NCBI RefSeq assembly: GCF_010894405.1
Contig: NZ_JAAIYA010000045.1
Coordinates: 1 to 54,747 of the forward strand
From: Pyxidicoccus caerfyrddinensis
GTDB lineage: Bacteria; Myxococcota; Myxococcia; Myxococcales; Myxococcaceae
DNA length: 54,747 nucleotides
Direction: 5' to 3'
In this document: one piece after another, positions 8,233 to 16,687 of the stretch
How the letters are laid out: each line of letters opens with the position of its first letter
Position numbering within the stretch: position 1 is the first letter of the stretch
Made by a program: the position numbers and the translations under genes
The notes under the pieces: model-generated
Database searches by the model: none
What the model was told of the DNA's origin: nothing
Seen by the model: only the letters and a program-made list of their open reading frames with translations

Positions 8233-8694
8233 CTACACTGGCGGCTTGCGCAGCAGCCGCGTCAGCTCCCGGTCCAGGGCCGAGGCGAACTGCTGGCGGT
8301 CCTGTGCGTTGAAGCCGCTGGGGCCCCCGGTCTGCACCCCGCTCTCACGCAGTTCCTGCATGAAGTTCCGCACGGAGAGGCGCTCGGAGATGTTCTCCTC
8401 GGTGAACAGCTCCCCGCGCGGGTCCAGCACCACCACGCCCCGGGGCACCAGCAGCGCGGCCAGGGGAATGTCCTGCGTGACGGCCAGGTCCCCCTTCTGC
8501 GCCGAGGCGGCGATGTGCTGGTCCGCCACGTCCAGCCCGGCGCCCACCTGCACCGTGGAGACCAACTCCGAGCGCGGCAGGGACAGGGCGCGGTTGGCCA
8601 CGAACACGGTGGGGACCTTGAGGCGCTGTGACGCGCGCAGCAGGATGTCCCGGACGGGCCCGGGGCAGGCATCGGCATCGACCCAGATTTTCAT
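8233..8694 (-). CDS. UPF0178 family protein (YaiI-like)
   Basis: 153 residues matching the YaiI/YqxD family (DUF188): MKIWVDADACPGPVRDILLRAS at the start, FVANRALSLPRS, then ADQHIAASAQKGDLAVTQDIPLAALL, and the C-terminal RNFMQELRESGVQTGGP. The early DADACP and the TQDIPLA segment suggest a PIN-like nuclease fold, but the biochemical role of the family is not established. The ATG overlaps the stop of the upstream serine hydrolase-like gene (ATGA), so the two are likely translated from one mRNA; I see no obvious functional link. Confidence 0.88.
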   Translation of the reverse strand: MKIWVDADACPGPVRDILLRASQRLKVPTVFVANRALSLPRSELVSTVQVGAGLDVADQHIAASAQKGDLAVTQDIPLAALLVPRGVVVLDPRGELFTEENISERLSVRNFMQELRESGVQTGGPSGFNAQDRQQFASALDRELTRLLRKPPV

Positions 8695-9719
8695 GCGTGA
8701 CTCATCCTGGTGAGGAGCGCGAGCCCCGGAGCTTCCAGCGGCACCCGGCCGCGAAGCGCGGCGAACAGCGACCACCCATGGTCCGCCAGCAGCACGACGC
8801 CCGCGTCCGCCGACGGCGCGAAGCCGAGGAAGCCGGTGTAGCCGCCCATGACGGACGAGCGCCACACCACGTCGTGCCCGCGCACGGTGGACACCGTCCA
8901 GCCCAGCGCCATCCGCGCGGGGCCGGCATCCACGCGCGGCGCGTGGGACAGGCGCAGCGCACGGACGAGGCCCGCGTCGGCGCGCCCGAGGTGCGCATCG
9001 AGGAAGCGGAGCAGGTCCGGCGCGGTGGAGTGGAGCGCGCCCGCGCCGGGGAGCGCCGGGAAGGTCCACGCGGGCAGTGGCTTGCCGCGCGCGGTGTGGC
9101 CGGGCGTCAGTCGCGGCTGCTGCTCGTCCGTGACTCGCGCCGTCGTGTCCGCCAGGCCCAGGGGCTTGAAGAGCAAATCCCTCAGCGCGTGCCCGTAGTT
9201 GAGCCCCGCGCGCCGCGACAGCGCATGGCCGAGCACTCCCATGCCGAGCAGGGACTCCGCGTAGGGACGCGGCGGAGGACGCGCGGGCTGGTAGCTCCGG
9301 AGGAAGTCCCCGAAGAGGCCCGCGGAGTAGTGGCCGAAGGGGTCCTCCGGCTTCTGCGCCTCCGTCTCCAGATTGGGCGGCAGGTGCGGCAGGCCGGAGG
9401 TGTGCGTGGCGAGCTGCTCCACGGTGATGCGGCCCGCCGTCGCGTCGGGCAGCAGCGGCCGGGGGATGAGCTCCGAGAGCGGCGTGTCCAGCCGCAGCTC
9501 GCCCCGGTCCACCAGCAGCGCGAGGAGCGCGCCCGTGAAGACCTGGGTGAGCTCGCCCAGCGCGAAGAGGGTGTCGGCGGGCGGCGGAGTGCCCCGACCC
9601 CGGAGGCCGTGCACATGGTGCTCGCCGCGCCAGGTGAGGCCCGCGCACAGGGACGCCGAGCGATAGCCGCGCAGGTAGCGACGGGTCTCCTCGTGGATGA
9701 GCTCGGAAGGGGAGGGCAT
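8691..9719 (-). CDS. Beta-lactamase-fold protein with lost catalytic motifs
   Basis: 342 residues with the layout of class C beta-lactamase/serine hydrolase (CubicO-like) proteins: TWRGEHHVHGLRGRG, the FALGELTQVFTGALLALLVDRG helix, HTSGLPHLP, and the conserved C-terminal half. All three active-site motifs are altered. SxxK, usually GSVTKTFT, reads GELTQVFT (Ser to Glu, Lys to Gln). The YxN position reads YAESLLGMG. The usual HxG/KTG triad region reads SSVMGGYTGF. The protein is therefore probably catalytically inactive and may bind a ligand or act as a scaffold (inference). No clear signal peptide. A GTG at 9740 is an alternative start; neither has a strong ribosome binding site. Confidence 0.78.
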   Translation of the reverse strand: MPSPSELIHEETRRYLRGYRSASLCAGLTWRGEHHVHGLRGRGTPPPADTLFALGELTQVFTGALLALLVDRGELRLDTPLSELIPRPLLPDATAGRITVEQLATHTSGLPHLPPNLETEAQKPEDPFGHYSAGLFGDFLRSYQPARPPPRPYAESLLGMGVLGHALSRRAGLNYGHALRDLLFKPLGLADTTARVTDEQQPRLTPGHTARGKPLPAWTFPALPGAGALHSTAPDLLRFLDAHLGRADAGLVRALRLSHAPRVDAGPARMALGWTVSTVRGHDVVWRSSVMGGYTGFLGFAPSADAGVVLLADHGWSLFAALRGRVPLEAPGLALLTRMSHA

Positions 9720-9905
9720 GGGCCGTGGCGGCTGTCTCACGTCGCTCGGGGGAGCGTCAACCCGGGCCTTGCTGTCACGCGCTCGCGCGGGAATTGACGG
9801 ATTGTCGCGCGGGCGGGCTCACGGCGCGGCCCAAGTCCCCGGAATCCGGAGCGCGTCGGGTTGGAACGCCGTGTGTAGAGGCAGGACCGGCCAGGAGGTC
9901 CCGCC

Positions 9906-10238
9906 ATGAGCTGTCCGGTCCAACCCCGTGCATTCTCCCTGACCCGCCACTTCCTCGAGCGCCGCGCGCGCCGCCAGCTTCGAGACGATGTCCTCGACTT
10001 CATCCTCGAGTTCGGCGACCGCGCCCGCGCCGCGGGGATGACGCATGTCACGGTGCTGGAGCGGGACTTGCCCGCCGCCTGGAGGACGTCCGCCCTGGCG
10101 AGACAGGCGCGCGGGTGGATTGTCCTGCTGAGTGACGAGGAGCGGCTCGTCACCTGCTACCGGCGCGGCGACGCGAGCCGCTTCATCCGCCGCAAGCCCA
10201 AGCGCCGCATGTCCGAGGCCCAGGTGCAGCGGGCCTGA
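9906..10238 (+). CDS. Small basic conserved hypothetical protein
   Basis: 110 residues, rich in Arg, no signal peptide or membrane segment. The pattern LTRHFLERRARRQL, FILEFGDRARAAGMTHVTVLERDLP and WIVLLSDEERLVTCYRRGDASRFIRRKPKR resembles DUF4258-type small RNase-toxin-like folds (an N-terminal helix with His/Arg followed by strands), but I cannot assign it firmly. AGGAGG eight bases before the ATG is an excellent ribosome binding site. It lies alone between divergent and convergent neighbours, ending seven bases before the LamG gene end, with no visible antitoxin partner. Confidence 0.65.
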   Translation: MSCPVQPRAFSLTRHFLERRARRQLRDDVLDFILEFGDRARAAGMTHVTVLERDLPAAWRTSALARQARGWIVLLSDEERLVTCYRRGDASRFIRRKPKRRMSEAQVQRA

Positions 10239-10245
10239 CGCCCCG

Positions 10246-11391
10246 TCATGGCGGCGCCCACTGCGCGCCGTGGATGAAGCCGTGGGCTTCGTTGCCGCTG
10301 TGGTCCTTGATGCGGCTGGCGCGTCCCTCGTCCAGCGGCCAGTAGCCCGCCAGCCCTTCCGCGTCCTTGTCGGGAGGCTCCTTCATGTCCTCGCCAATCT
10401 GCTCCTGGGTGCGGGCGACGCTCCAGATGCGCACGTCCCGGATGTTGCCGTTGAAGGTGCGGTCTCCGCCGGCGGCCTTGGCGCCAATGGCCCAGCGCGC
10501 GTCGATGGGGAAGCCGCCGCCCTGGGCCTGGGGGGCTTCGGCGAGCAATTCGCCGTTGCGGTAGATCTTCCACTTCTCGCCGTCATAGACGCCGGCCAGG
10601 TGGACCCATTTGTTCACATCCTGCAAGGGCATGGAGGCCGACGTGACGCCGGAGCTCCTTCCCTCCATGTATGAGCCGGCCTGGTAGGTTCCGAACACGA
10701 TGCGCAGGAAGACCTCGCCGCTGGGGCTGGAGATGTAGCCCCGGGCCACGATGTTCTGGACACCGTTGGAGTTCACCGGGCGGATCCACGCCTCGAGGGT
10801 GATGGGGCCGGTGATTTCCAGGGACAGGGGCTCGCCCAGGTCCACGTAGGACGTGGTGCCGTTGAAGGTCAGCACCGGCGCTGGAGGGGGAGGCTCGGCC
10901 TGCGTCACGCCGCCGGAGCCGCCCGTCCCCGGTTCCTCCTCCTTCTTGTTCCGGCCTATCAGGACGCCCACCAGCACGATGAGGAGCAGGCCCGCCACGC
11001 CCGCCACGGGAATCCACCAGGGAATCTTCCGGCGCGGAGCGACCACCGGGGCAGGCACCTTGAAGGCCACCGGGGAGCTCTCGGCGAAGTACTCGTCGGG
11101 GTTGGACTGGTCCGCGACGAGCAGGTGGAAGGCATGCTCGCCCGCGGCCTGCGAGGGTGGGACGGCCACCTGCACCTGGTAGACGTGCGTGCCATTGGCG
11201 GGGAAGTCCCGCTCGGCGTCGCCGCCGAGGGAGAGCCACTCCGGGGGCGTCGCTCCCTCGGGGACGATGACGGCCCGGCCCCTGACGGGATGGCCGAGCG
11301 AGTTGGTGACGGTGAATGCCACCTCGCCCTTCCGATTGCCTCCCAGCTTCAGCGTGGGCGACGTCGTGGTGATGTCGAACGCCCGGGCCAT
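10246..11391 (-). CDS. Membrane protein with Ig-like and LamG (concanavalin-like) domains
   Basis: 381 residues. Residues about 1-115 form an immunoglobulin-like beta domain (GEVAFTVTNSLGHPVRGRAVIV ... VYQVQVAVPP). A single transmembrane helix (WWIPVAGVAGLLLIVLVGVLIG) follows around 123-145, then a Gly/Pro-rich linker and a C-terminal LamG/concanavalin A-like domain with TFNGTTSYVDLG, LEAWIRPVN, NKWVHLAGVYDG and RDVRIWSVARTQEQI. LamG domains bind carbohydrate or protein ligands. With no N-terminal signal, the Ig-like part may be cytoplasmic and the LamG part outside. GGAGG before the ATG supports the start. The kinase gene lies about 200 bases upstream on the same strand, so regulation by it is possible but not shown. 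Confidence 0.8.
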   Translation of the reverse strand: MARAFDITTTSPTLKLGGNRKGEVAFTVTNSLGHPVRGRAVIVPEGATPPEWLSLGGDAERDFPANGTHVYQVQVAVPPSQAAGEHAFHLLVADQSNPDEYFAESSPVAFKVPAPVVAPRRKIPWWIPVAGVAGLLLIVLVGVLIGRNKKEEEPGTGGSGGVTQAEPPPPAPVLTFNGTTSYVDLGEPLSLEITGPITLEAWIRPVNSNGVQNIVARGYISSPSGEVFLRIVFGTYQAGSYMEGRSSGVTSASMPLQDVNKWVHLAGVYDGEKWKIYRNGELLAEAPQAQGGGFPIDARWAIGAKAAGGDRTFNGNIRDVRIWSVARTQEQIGEDMKEPPDKDAEGLAGYWPLDEGRASRIKDHSGNEAHGFIHGAQWAPP

Positions 11392-11589
11392 GCAGGACCT
11401 CCAATCACGGACGGCAGGGCAGGGTTCGCGGCCCCTTCCTGATGGAGTGTGGCCACCGTCGACGTGAGGAGCGTGGTGGACCCGCACCTCCTGCCCGGAG
11501 CCGGAGCGAGGCTGCGCGGCGTCCTCCGCTCGGGTCGTCCAGAAGTCGCAGCCCCGTGGGGAGGCACGGGCAGCGCACCGGGCTCCCGG

Positions 11590-12924
11590 CTACTCCTTCA
11601 CCGGCGACACCTGCTGCTTCGCTTCCTTCAGCCTCGTGCGCTCCCGGGAGGCCGTGTCCGGCTTCTTCGTCGAGGTGCTCGGGGCGAAGAGGCCTGCCTT
11701 CCCGCGAAGAGACGTCTTGAGGCCGGCCTTCGCTGGGGACGAGGGCTGGGGCGCTCCCGTGCCGATGGCCCGCGCCGGGCGCTCCGGAATCGCCTGCGGT
11801 TGCGCCAGTGCGTCCGGGGACTGTTCCTGGGGCACGCTGTCGGGCAGGGGCGGGCTCTCCTGCTGGAGTGCCGTGGCCTGGGGTGCTTCCGGCGCCGGGG
11901 CGGCGGGGGCGTCCTTCGTCATGGCGACGTCCTTCTTCGCGGCCACGGGCTCCTGCCGCGCGGACGCCGGGCCCAGGAACAGGAACGCCGCGAGCGCCAT
12001 CACCGCCGAGGTGCCCACGGCGAGCGCGCCCACCGGCACGCGTCGCTCCAGCAGCCTGCGCGCGGACTCCGCACTGTCGGGCCGGTCCTCGATGCGCTCC
12101 GAGAGCAGCCGCGCCAGCAGCCGTCGCAGGCGGGCCGGCACTCCCGCCGGCAGCGGCTTCTCTCCGGGGAAGCCTCCCGCGAGCGACTCGTACAACACGA
12201 GCCCCAGCGCGAAGAGGTCCGACTGCGCCACCGCGCGGCCCAGGCGCTGCTGCTCCGGCGCCATGTAGCGCAGCGAGCCGATGAGCGCGGCGGACTCCGT
12301 CAGCGTCGTCGCCCCGTCCAGCCGGGCGATGCCGAAGTCACAGAGCTTCGCGCCGTCGGCCGCGAGCAGGATGTTTCCCGGCTTCACGTCGCGGTGGATG
12401 AAGCCCTTCTCGTGCGCGGCGCCCAGCGCCTCCAGCATCCTCCGCGCCAGCCCCTCCACCTCCGGCCAGGGCAGGGCGCCTTCCTTCGTCAGCTTCGCCC
12501 GCAGGTCCGGCCCGTCCACGCGCTCCATGGCGTACCAGCAGAAGCCCCGCTCCTCGCCGTCCGCGAAGACGCGCACCACCGCCGGGTGCTGCACCTGCCG
12601 GAGCGCCTCGGCCTCGCGGCGGAAGCGCGCGCGCACCGCCGGGTCCGCCGCCACCAGCGTCGACAGCACCTTCACCGCGCAGGGCCCCGTGTAGCCCTCC
12701 GCCGCGTACACCGTGCCCATGCCTCCCGCGCCCAGCCGGCTCAGCAGCCGGAAGCCCCCGAGCGACTCGCCGGTGAGGTCCACCTCCGGCGACAGGCGCG
12801 CGGTGCCGGGCGCCGTCTCCGCGCGGGCCAGGTCCACCTGCACGCCGCACGCGGAGCAGGACACCACCAGCGCTGGACGGGCGCCGGGAAGGGGAGTGCG
12901 GCACGCGGGGCAGAGGAAGTTCAT
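11590..12924 (-). CDS. Hanks-type Ser/Thr protein kinase with N-terminal zinc ribbon
   Basis: 444 residues. The N-terminus holds two CxxC pairs (Cys5/8 and Cys23/26), a zinc-ribbon-like knuckle. The kinase domain follows: glycine loop GAGGMGTVY at 65-73, Lys85 in AVKVL, catalytic HRDVKPGN with Asp179, and DFG with Asp197, all intact. A transmembrane helix lies at about 297-317, followed by a Pro/Ala/Lys-rich tail of roughly 125 residues without a recognisable sensor. This is a membrane-anchored kinase with its catalytic part in the cytoplasm. Its start overlaps the stop of the FHA-containing sigma-54 activator gene (ATGA), so activator and kinase are likely co-translated and may act in one pathway, since FHA domains bind phosphothreonine. 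Confidence 0.9.
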   Translation of the reverse strand: MNFLCPACRTPLPGARPALVVSCSACGVQVDLARAETAPGTARLSPEVDLTGESLGGFRLLSRLGAGGMGTVYAAEGYTGPCAVKVLSTLVAADPAVRARFRREAEALRQVQHPAVVRVFADGEERGFCWYAMERVDGPDLRAKLTKEGALPWPEVEGLARRMLEALGAAHEKGFIHRDVKPGNILLAADGAKLCDFGIARLDGATTLTESAALIGSLRYMAPEQQRLGRAVAQSDLFALGLVLYESLAGGFPGEKPLPAGVPARLRRLLARLLSERIEDRPDSAESARRLLERRVPVGALAVGTSAVMALAAFLFLGPASARQEPVAAKKDVAMTKDAPAAPAPEAPQATALQQESPPLPDSVPQEQSPDALAQPQAIPERPARAIGTGAPQPSSPAKAGLKTSLRGKAGLFAPSTSTKKPDTASRERTRLKEAKQQVSPVKE

Positions 12925-14771
12925 GCGTAGAGGTCGATTCCGTACTCTTCCAGCTTCCTGTCCAACGTCGGCCGGGAGATGCCGAGCACCTCCGCCGCCG
13001 CGCTCTTCACCCCCCGCGCCCGCTTGAGCGCGAGGACGATGTGCTCCCGCTCCACCGCCCGCAGGGCCTCCGCCAGCGTGCCTTGGACACCGCTGGGAGG
13101 GGCCGCGGTTCCCGGGCGGATTTCCGGACGGAGCTCGGGGCCGCCGGGGCGCTCGAGGGACACCACCTCCGGAGGCAAATCACCAGGCCCCACCCTGTCT
13201 CCAGGACCCTTGAGCACCAGCGCCCGTTCAACGGCATTGGCGAGCTGCCGCACGTTGCCCGGCCAGGGACAGGCGCGCAGGGATGCGATGGCCTCGGGGG
13301 TGAAGCCCGACGCACGGCGGCCGAGCTGCGTGCCCAGCTTCGCGAGGAAGCGCTCCGCCAGGGGCAGCACGTCTTCGGGACGCTCGCGCAGCGGGGCCAG
13401 GTGGATGCGCACCACGTTGAGGCGCCAGTAGAGGTCCTCGCGGAAGGCGCCCGTGCGCGCTGCTTCCTTCAAGTCGCGGTGCGTGGCCGCGACGACGCGC
13501 ACGTCCACCGGCACGCCCGAGCGCCCACCCACGCGCTGGACGATGCGGTCCTGCAAGACGCGCAGTAGCTTGACCTGGAGCGGCGCGGGCAGGTCTCCGA
13601 CTTCGTCCAGGAAGAGGGTGCCTCCGTCGGCCTGCTCGAAGACGCCCTCGCGCGCGGACTGCGCTCCGGTGAAGGAGCCCTTCTCGTGGCCGAACAGCTC
13701 GCTCTCCGCCAGCTCCGCGGGGATGGCGCCGCAGTTCACCGCGATGAACGGGCCCCTCGCGCGGGGGCCCAGGGCATGGAGCGCGCGCGCCACCTCCTCC
13801 TTGCCCGTGCCGCTCTCGCCGGTGATGAGGACGGTGGACTGCACGGGGGCCGCGGCGTCCGCCACCCGCATCGCCTCGCGCATGCTGGCGCTCTCCGCGA
13901 CGGGAGGCTGGAAGCCCGGGGTGACTCGTGGCTCCGGTGGACAGAGTGAAGGCCCCACCGCCAGCGCCAGCGCTCCCGCCAGGGACAGCTCCTCGTCGTG
14001 GAAGGGTTGCTCGCGCAGGATGCACAGCGCACCGGCGGGCTGGCCCGCGGCGTAGAGCGGGGCACAGAGGACGTGGGCGTCCGCGCGGCGCACGCGGGTG
14101 GTGTGCACGTCGTGCTCCGCGCGGGCCTGGGCCTCCGGCATCGCCTGGGCCCGGCCCGTCCGGAGCGCGGTGTCCACCAGCTCGCGGCTCACCGTGAGGT
14201 GCGCGCCGTGGGGCCGCGTGTGCCGAGGGCGAGGGCCCTGGGGACCGAGGCGCAGCAGGACGAGCGCGGAGGGCTGCAGCGCGGACTCCAGCGCCTCGAA
14301 GACGAGCCCCACGGCGGCGTCGGGTGACGGCGTGGTGGCCGCGCGCAGGGCCAGCTCGCCGGCACGGGCGAGGGCGTCGGGGCCGGGGGCGCCGCCGCCT
14401 CGTGTCCGCTCCACGCGGGTGCGGGTGAGGACCAGCGTGGACTCGCCATCGCGGGCGCGCAGGGCGTCGAAGGACGGCTCGTACACGAGCACGCTCTCCC
14501 CCACGGAGACATGATCTCCAGGGCGCAGGGGGGTGGCCTGCTGTGCGGGGAGGCGCTGCCCGTTGAGCCAGGTGCCATTGCGCGAGCCCAGGTCCTTCAG
14601 CGTGTGCCCGGCGCCGTCGGGTGAGAAGACGCAGTGCTCCCGGCTGACCTTCTCGTCGAGGAGCTGGAGGCCGCCCTCGGCGGCACGTCCCACCACCAGC
14701 GGCGCGTCGAGTTCGCGCGCCACGCCCCTGCACGGTCCGAACATCGCCACGAGTCTCGCCACGGTGTGCAT
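12921..14771 (-). CDS. Sigma-54-dependent transcription activator with FHA and GAF domains
   Basis: 616 residues. An FHA domain spans about 24-95, with the phosphothreonine-binding pattern GRA, SREH (43-46) and GSRNGTWLNG. A GAF-like region follows to about 275. The AAA+ domain has Walker A GESGTGKE (318-325), the sigma-54 contact loop as GSFTGA (365-370, instead of GAFTGA), GGTLFLDEVGDLP as Walker B, and FREDLYWRLNV. A C-terminal Fis-type helix-turn-helix (ALKRARGVKSAAAEVLGISRPTLDRKL) binds DNA. FHA-type enhancer-binding proteins are typical of myxobacteria and respond to Ser/Thr phosphorylation. The gene leads into the kinase gene with an ATGA overlap. The Ser in GSFTGA could affect sigma-54 contact. 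Confidence 0.93.
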   Translation of the reverse strand: MHTVARLVAMFGPCRGVARELDAPLVVGRAAEGGLQLLDEKVSREHCVFSPDGAGHTLKDLGSRNGTWLNGQRLPAQQATPLRPGDHVSVGESVLVYEPSFDALRARDGESTLVLTRTRVERTRGGGAPGPDALARAGELALRAATTPSPDAAVGLVFEALESALQPSALVLLRLGPQGPRPRHTRPHGAHLTVSRELVDTALRTGRAQAMPEAQARAEHDVHTTRVRRADAHVLCAPLYAAGQPAGALCILREQPFHDEELSLAGALALAVGPSLCPPEPRVTPGFQPPVAESASMREAMRVADAAAPVQSTVLITGESGTGKEEVARALHALGPRARGPFIAVNCGAIPAELAESELFGHEKGSFTGAQSAREGVFEQADGGTLFLDEVGDLPAPLQVKLLRVLQDRIVQRVGGRSGVPVDVRVVAATHRDLKEAARTGAFREDLYWRLNVVRIHLAPLRERPEDVLPLAERFLAKLGTQLGRRASGFTPEAIASLRACPWPGNVRQLANAVERALVLKGPGDRVGPGDLPPEVVSLERPGGPELRPEIRPGTAAPPSGVQGTLAEALRAVEREHIVLALKRARGVKSAAAEVLGISRPTLDRKLEEYGIDLYA

Positions 14772-14825
14772 TGTAGCGGAAGGCGCCGGTCGGCGTGCCG
14801 GCGGCCTGGCCCTCTCATCCAGTCA

Positions 14826-15566
14826 TCAACGCTGGCAGAGGAAGATGTCGTCGAAGGCGCCGTCGCCCACGGGGCGCTGGAGCGTCCCGACGCGGAAGCC
14901 CGCCCGGGTGAGCACCCGGTGCCAGGTCTCCCGGGAGAAGAGCCCTTCGACGTGCCTGTCGTGCACGGCCCGGACGGTGTCCCCCTCACGGAGCAGGAAG
15001 GCGTACTCGGTGACATAGGTGCTGTCGTCCGGGTGCGGGTCCCACGACCACATGAGGCCCCGGAGCGAGCGGCTCCCGTCGTCCGCCGTCAGCGTGTCCG
15101 TGCTGTCCTCGAAGGTCTCCCGGTAGCAGTCCGGCGCGAAGATGGTCGCGCCACCGGGCCGCGTGTGGACGAAGGCCGTCCGCGCGGCGGCTTGGAGGTC
15201 TTCCTCGGTGAGCATGTACATGATGGCGTCGTGGACCAGCACCGCGTCGAACGTCCGGCCGAGCCGCAGCGTGCGCATGTCCGCGAGCACGTGCTCACAG
15301 TCGGGGTTCTGCCGGCGGCTCAGCGTGAGCATGTCCTCGGAGAGGTCCGTGAGGGTGCAGGTGAAGCGGTGCTTGAGATGCAGCGCCGTGTTCCCCGCGC
15401 CCGCGCCGAGCTCCAGCAGGGTTTGCGGCCGCGGTGAGACGGCGCGCTCGAAGGCTTCCTGGAAGCACGAGGCTTCGTCCTCATGGTCCGCCGGTGGGTC
15501 GACCAGGTGATACCAGGGGACGAGCTCGCCATAGAGGAGGGGTTGCATTCGCGGCGGTTCTATCAT
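14826..15566 (-). CDS. Class I SAM-dependent methyltransferase
   Basis: 246 residues from the ATG at 15566; a GTG four codons earlier and an ATG six codons later are alternatives and none has a strong ribosome binding site. Motif I is LLELGAGAGNTALHL, followed by CTLTDLSEDMLTLSR (motif II, acidic residue for the ribose), HVLADMRTLRLGRTFDAVLVHDAIMYM, and a C-terminal set of strands. This is the Rossmann fold of small-molecule methyltransferases. The substrate cannot be read from sequence. It lies directly upstream of the sigma-54 activator on the same strand, with about 55 bases between them. Confidence 0.8.
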   Translation of the reverse strand: MIEPPRMQPLLYGELVPWYHLVDPPADHEDEASCFQEAFERAVSPRPQTLLELGAGAGNTALHLKHRFTCTLTDLSEDMLTLSRRQNPDCEHVLADMRTLRLGRTFDAVLVHDAIMYMLTEEDLQAAARTAFVHTRPGGATIFAPDCYRETFEDSTDTLTADDGSRSLRGLMWSWDPHPDDSTYVTEYAFLLREGDTVRAVHDRHVEGLFSRETWHRVLTRAGFRVGTLQRPVGDGAFDDIFLCQR

Positions 15567-15601
15567 CCCCGGGAGCACCGCTTCGCTTGCGGTGGCGCCT
15601 G

Positions 15602-16561
15602 CTATTTCTTCTTCCCGAAGAAGGTGCCGTGCACGGCCTTGCCCTTGGAGCGGAACATCTTCTTCTCCCCTCCGTCCTTGGTGGTGCCGCCCACGAACTG
15701 CTCGATGTGCTCCTTCTTCAGCTCCCGCGCCTTGACGCGACCCTGCTCCTCGTCGCCCGCGCGGCCCGGCTGCTTCTCCAGCGCGGCGAGCACGTAGGAC
15801 GCCAGCAGCTTGCGCTCCAGCTTCGCGTACAGCTTCGGGCTGTCGAAGACGTCCACCACCTCCAGGTCTCCGTTGATGGCCACCGCCAGCCCCGCCAGCC
15901 GCTCGTCACGCGGCAGCTTCGCCTGGATTTCGTCCAGGTACCGGCCGATGCGCTGGCGCAGCGCCGCGTCCTGGAACACGCGCCGGTACGTGCCCGTCGG
16001 GCTGGAGACACCCGACACCTGGGACTTGCGCGCCACCTCGCCCCAGACGGCGCCCTGCTCGGAGAACAGGGCCGCGCGCCGCAGGTCCGGGTGCGCCACC
16101 GCGAGCCCCGGCTGGAAGGCCAGGCTCTGCCCCTCCCAGCGTCCCTGCTCCACGCAGAACACCGGCACGCGCTGGCGCTCGCCCGTGTCCAGCACCACGT
16201 CACTGCCCACCATGCGGTCCTGCTTGCCACCCAGCAGCAGCTCCCCGCCCACGAGGTACAGCGGCCGCTCGTCCCGGTTGTGCACCCGCAGCGCCCCAAC
16301 GCTGCCGTCGCTGTCCAGCTCGCGGATGGAGACCTTCTTCGCGGCCTGGGCTTCCTCCAGCACCGTGTAGTCGTCATACGGCGGGCCCTTGCGCGTGTGC
16401 AGCGGCACCACCGCCAGGTTGTAGGCGAGCACGGGCTGGCCGGCCTCGTAGTCACCCAGCTCCAGGTCCGGGGCCGGGGACGGGGACTTCTCCTGTGCCA
16501 GGGCCAGCGGTGCGGTGAGCAGGGCCACGAGGGCCGAGACGACGGGCATGCGGAGCTTCAT
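15602..16561 (-). CDS. Exported ARPP-1 domain protein
   Basis: 319 residues. A signal peptide (PVVSALVALLTAPLALAQ) is followed by a single domain with the hallmarks of the ARPP-1 family (DUF6569): ERPLYLVGGELLLGGKQDRMV, then VPVFCVEQGRWEG, and a helical C-terminus. The conserved Gly-Glu, GGKQ(D/N)R and CVEQGRW motifs are intact. The role of the family is unknown; members are exported and sit near diverse enzymes. The very C-terminus is Lys-rich (MFRSKGKAVHGTFFGKKK). A perfect inverted repeat lies about 85 bases upstream of the start, but this probably belongs to the end of the next gene. Confidence 0.8.
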   Translation of the reverse strand: MKLRMPVVSALVALLTAPLALAQEKSPSPAPDLELGDYEAGQPVLAYNLAVVPLHTRKGPPYDDYTVLEEAQAAKKVSIRELDSDGSVGALRVHNRDERPLYLVGGELLLGGKQDRMVGSDVVLDTGERQRVPVFCVEQGRWEGQSLAFQPGLAVAHPDLRRAALFSEQGAVWGEVARKSQVSGVSSPTGTYRRVFQDAALRQRIGRYLDEIQAKLPRDERLAGLAVAINGDLEVVDVFDSPKLYAKLERKLLASYVLAALEKQPGRAGDEEQGRVKARELKKEHIEQFVGGTTKDGGEKKMFRSKGKAVHGTFFGKKK

Positions 16562-16645
16562 GGGTGGGACGCCTCCTGTGTATGCGGCGTCTCATTGCAA
16601 GCCCGCGTGCCAGGGCCCTTCCCCCCGAGAGGTTCCAGGTAGAAC

Positions 16646-16680
16646 GTCACACGGCGTTACGAAGTGCAAAGCCGTGTGAC
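16646..16680. terminator. 10-bp perfect inverted repeat after the phosphodiester glycosidase-like gene
   Basis: GTCACACGGC at 16646-16655 pairs with GCCGTGTGAC at 16671-16680 around a 15-base loop. It begins eight bases past the stop codon of the minus-strand gene that ends at 16688, as expected for a terminator. It also lies upstream of the ARPP-1 gene, so an operator role cannot be excluded. Confidence 0.55.
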
Positions 16681-16687
16681 ACGGGCC

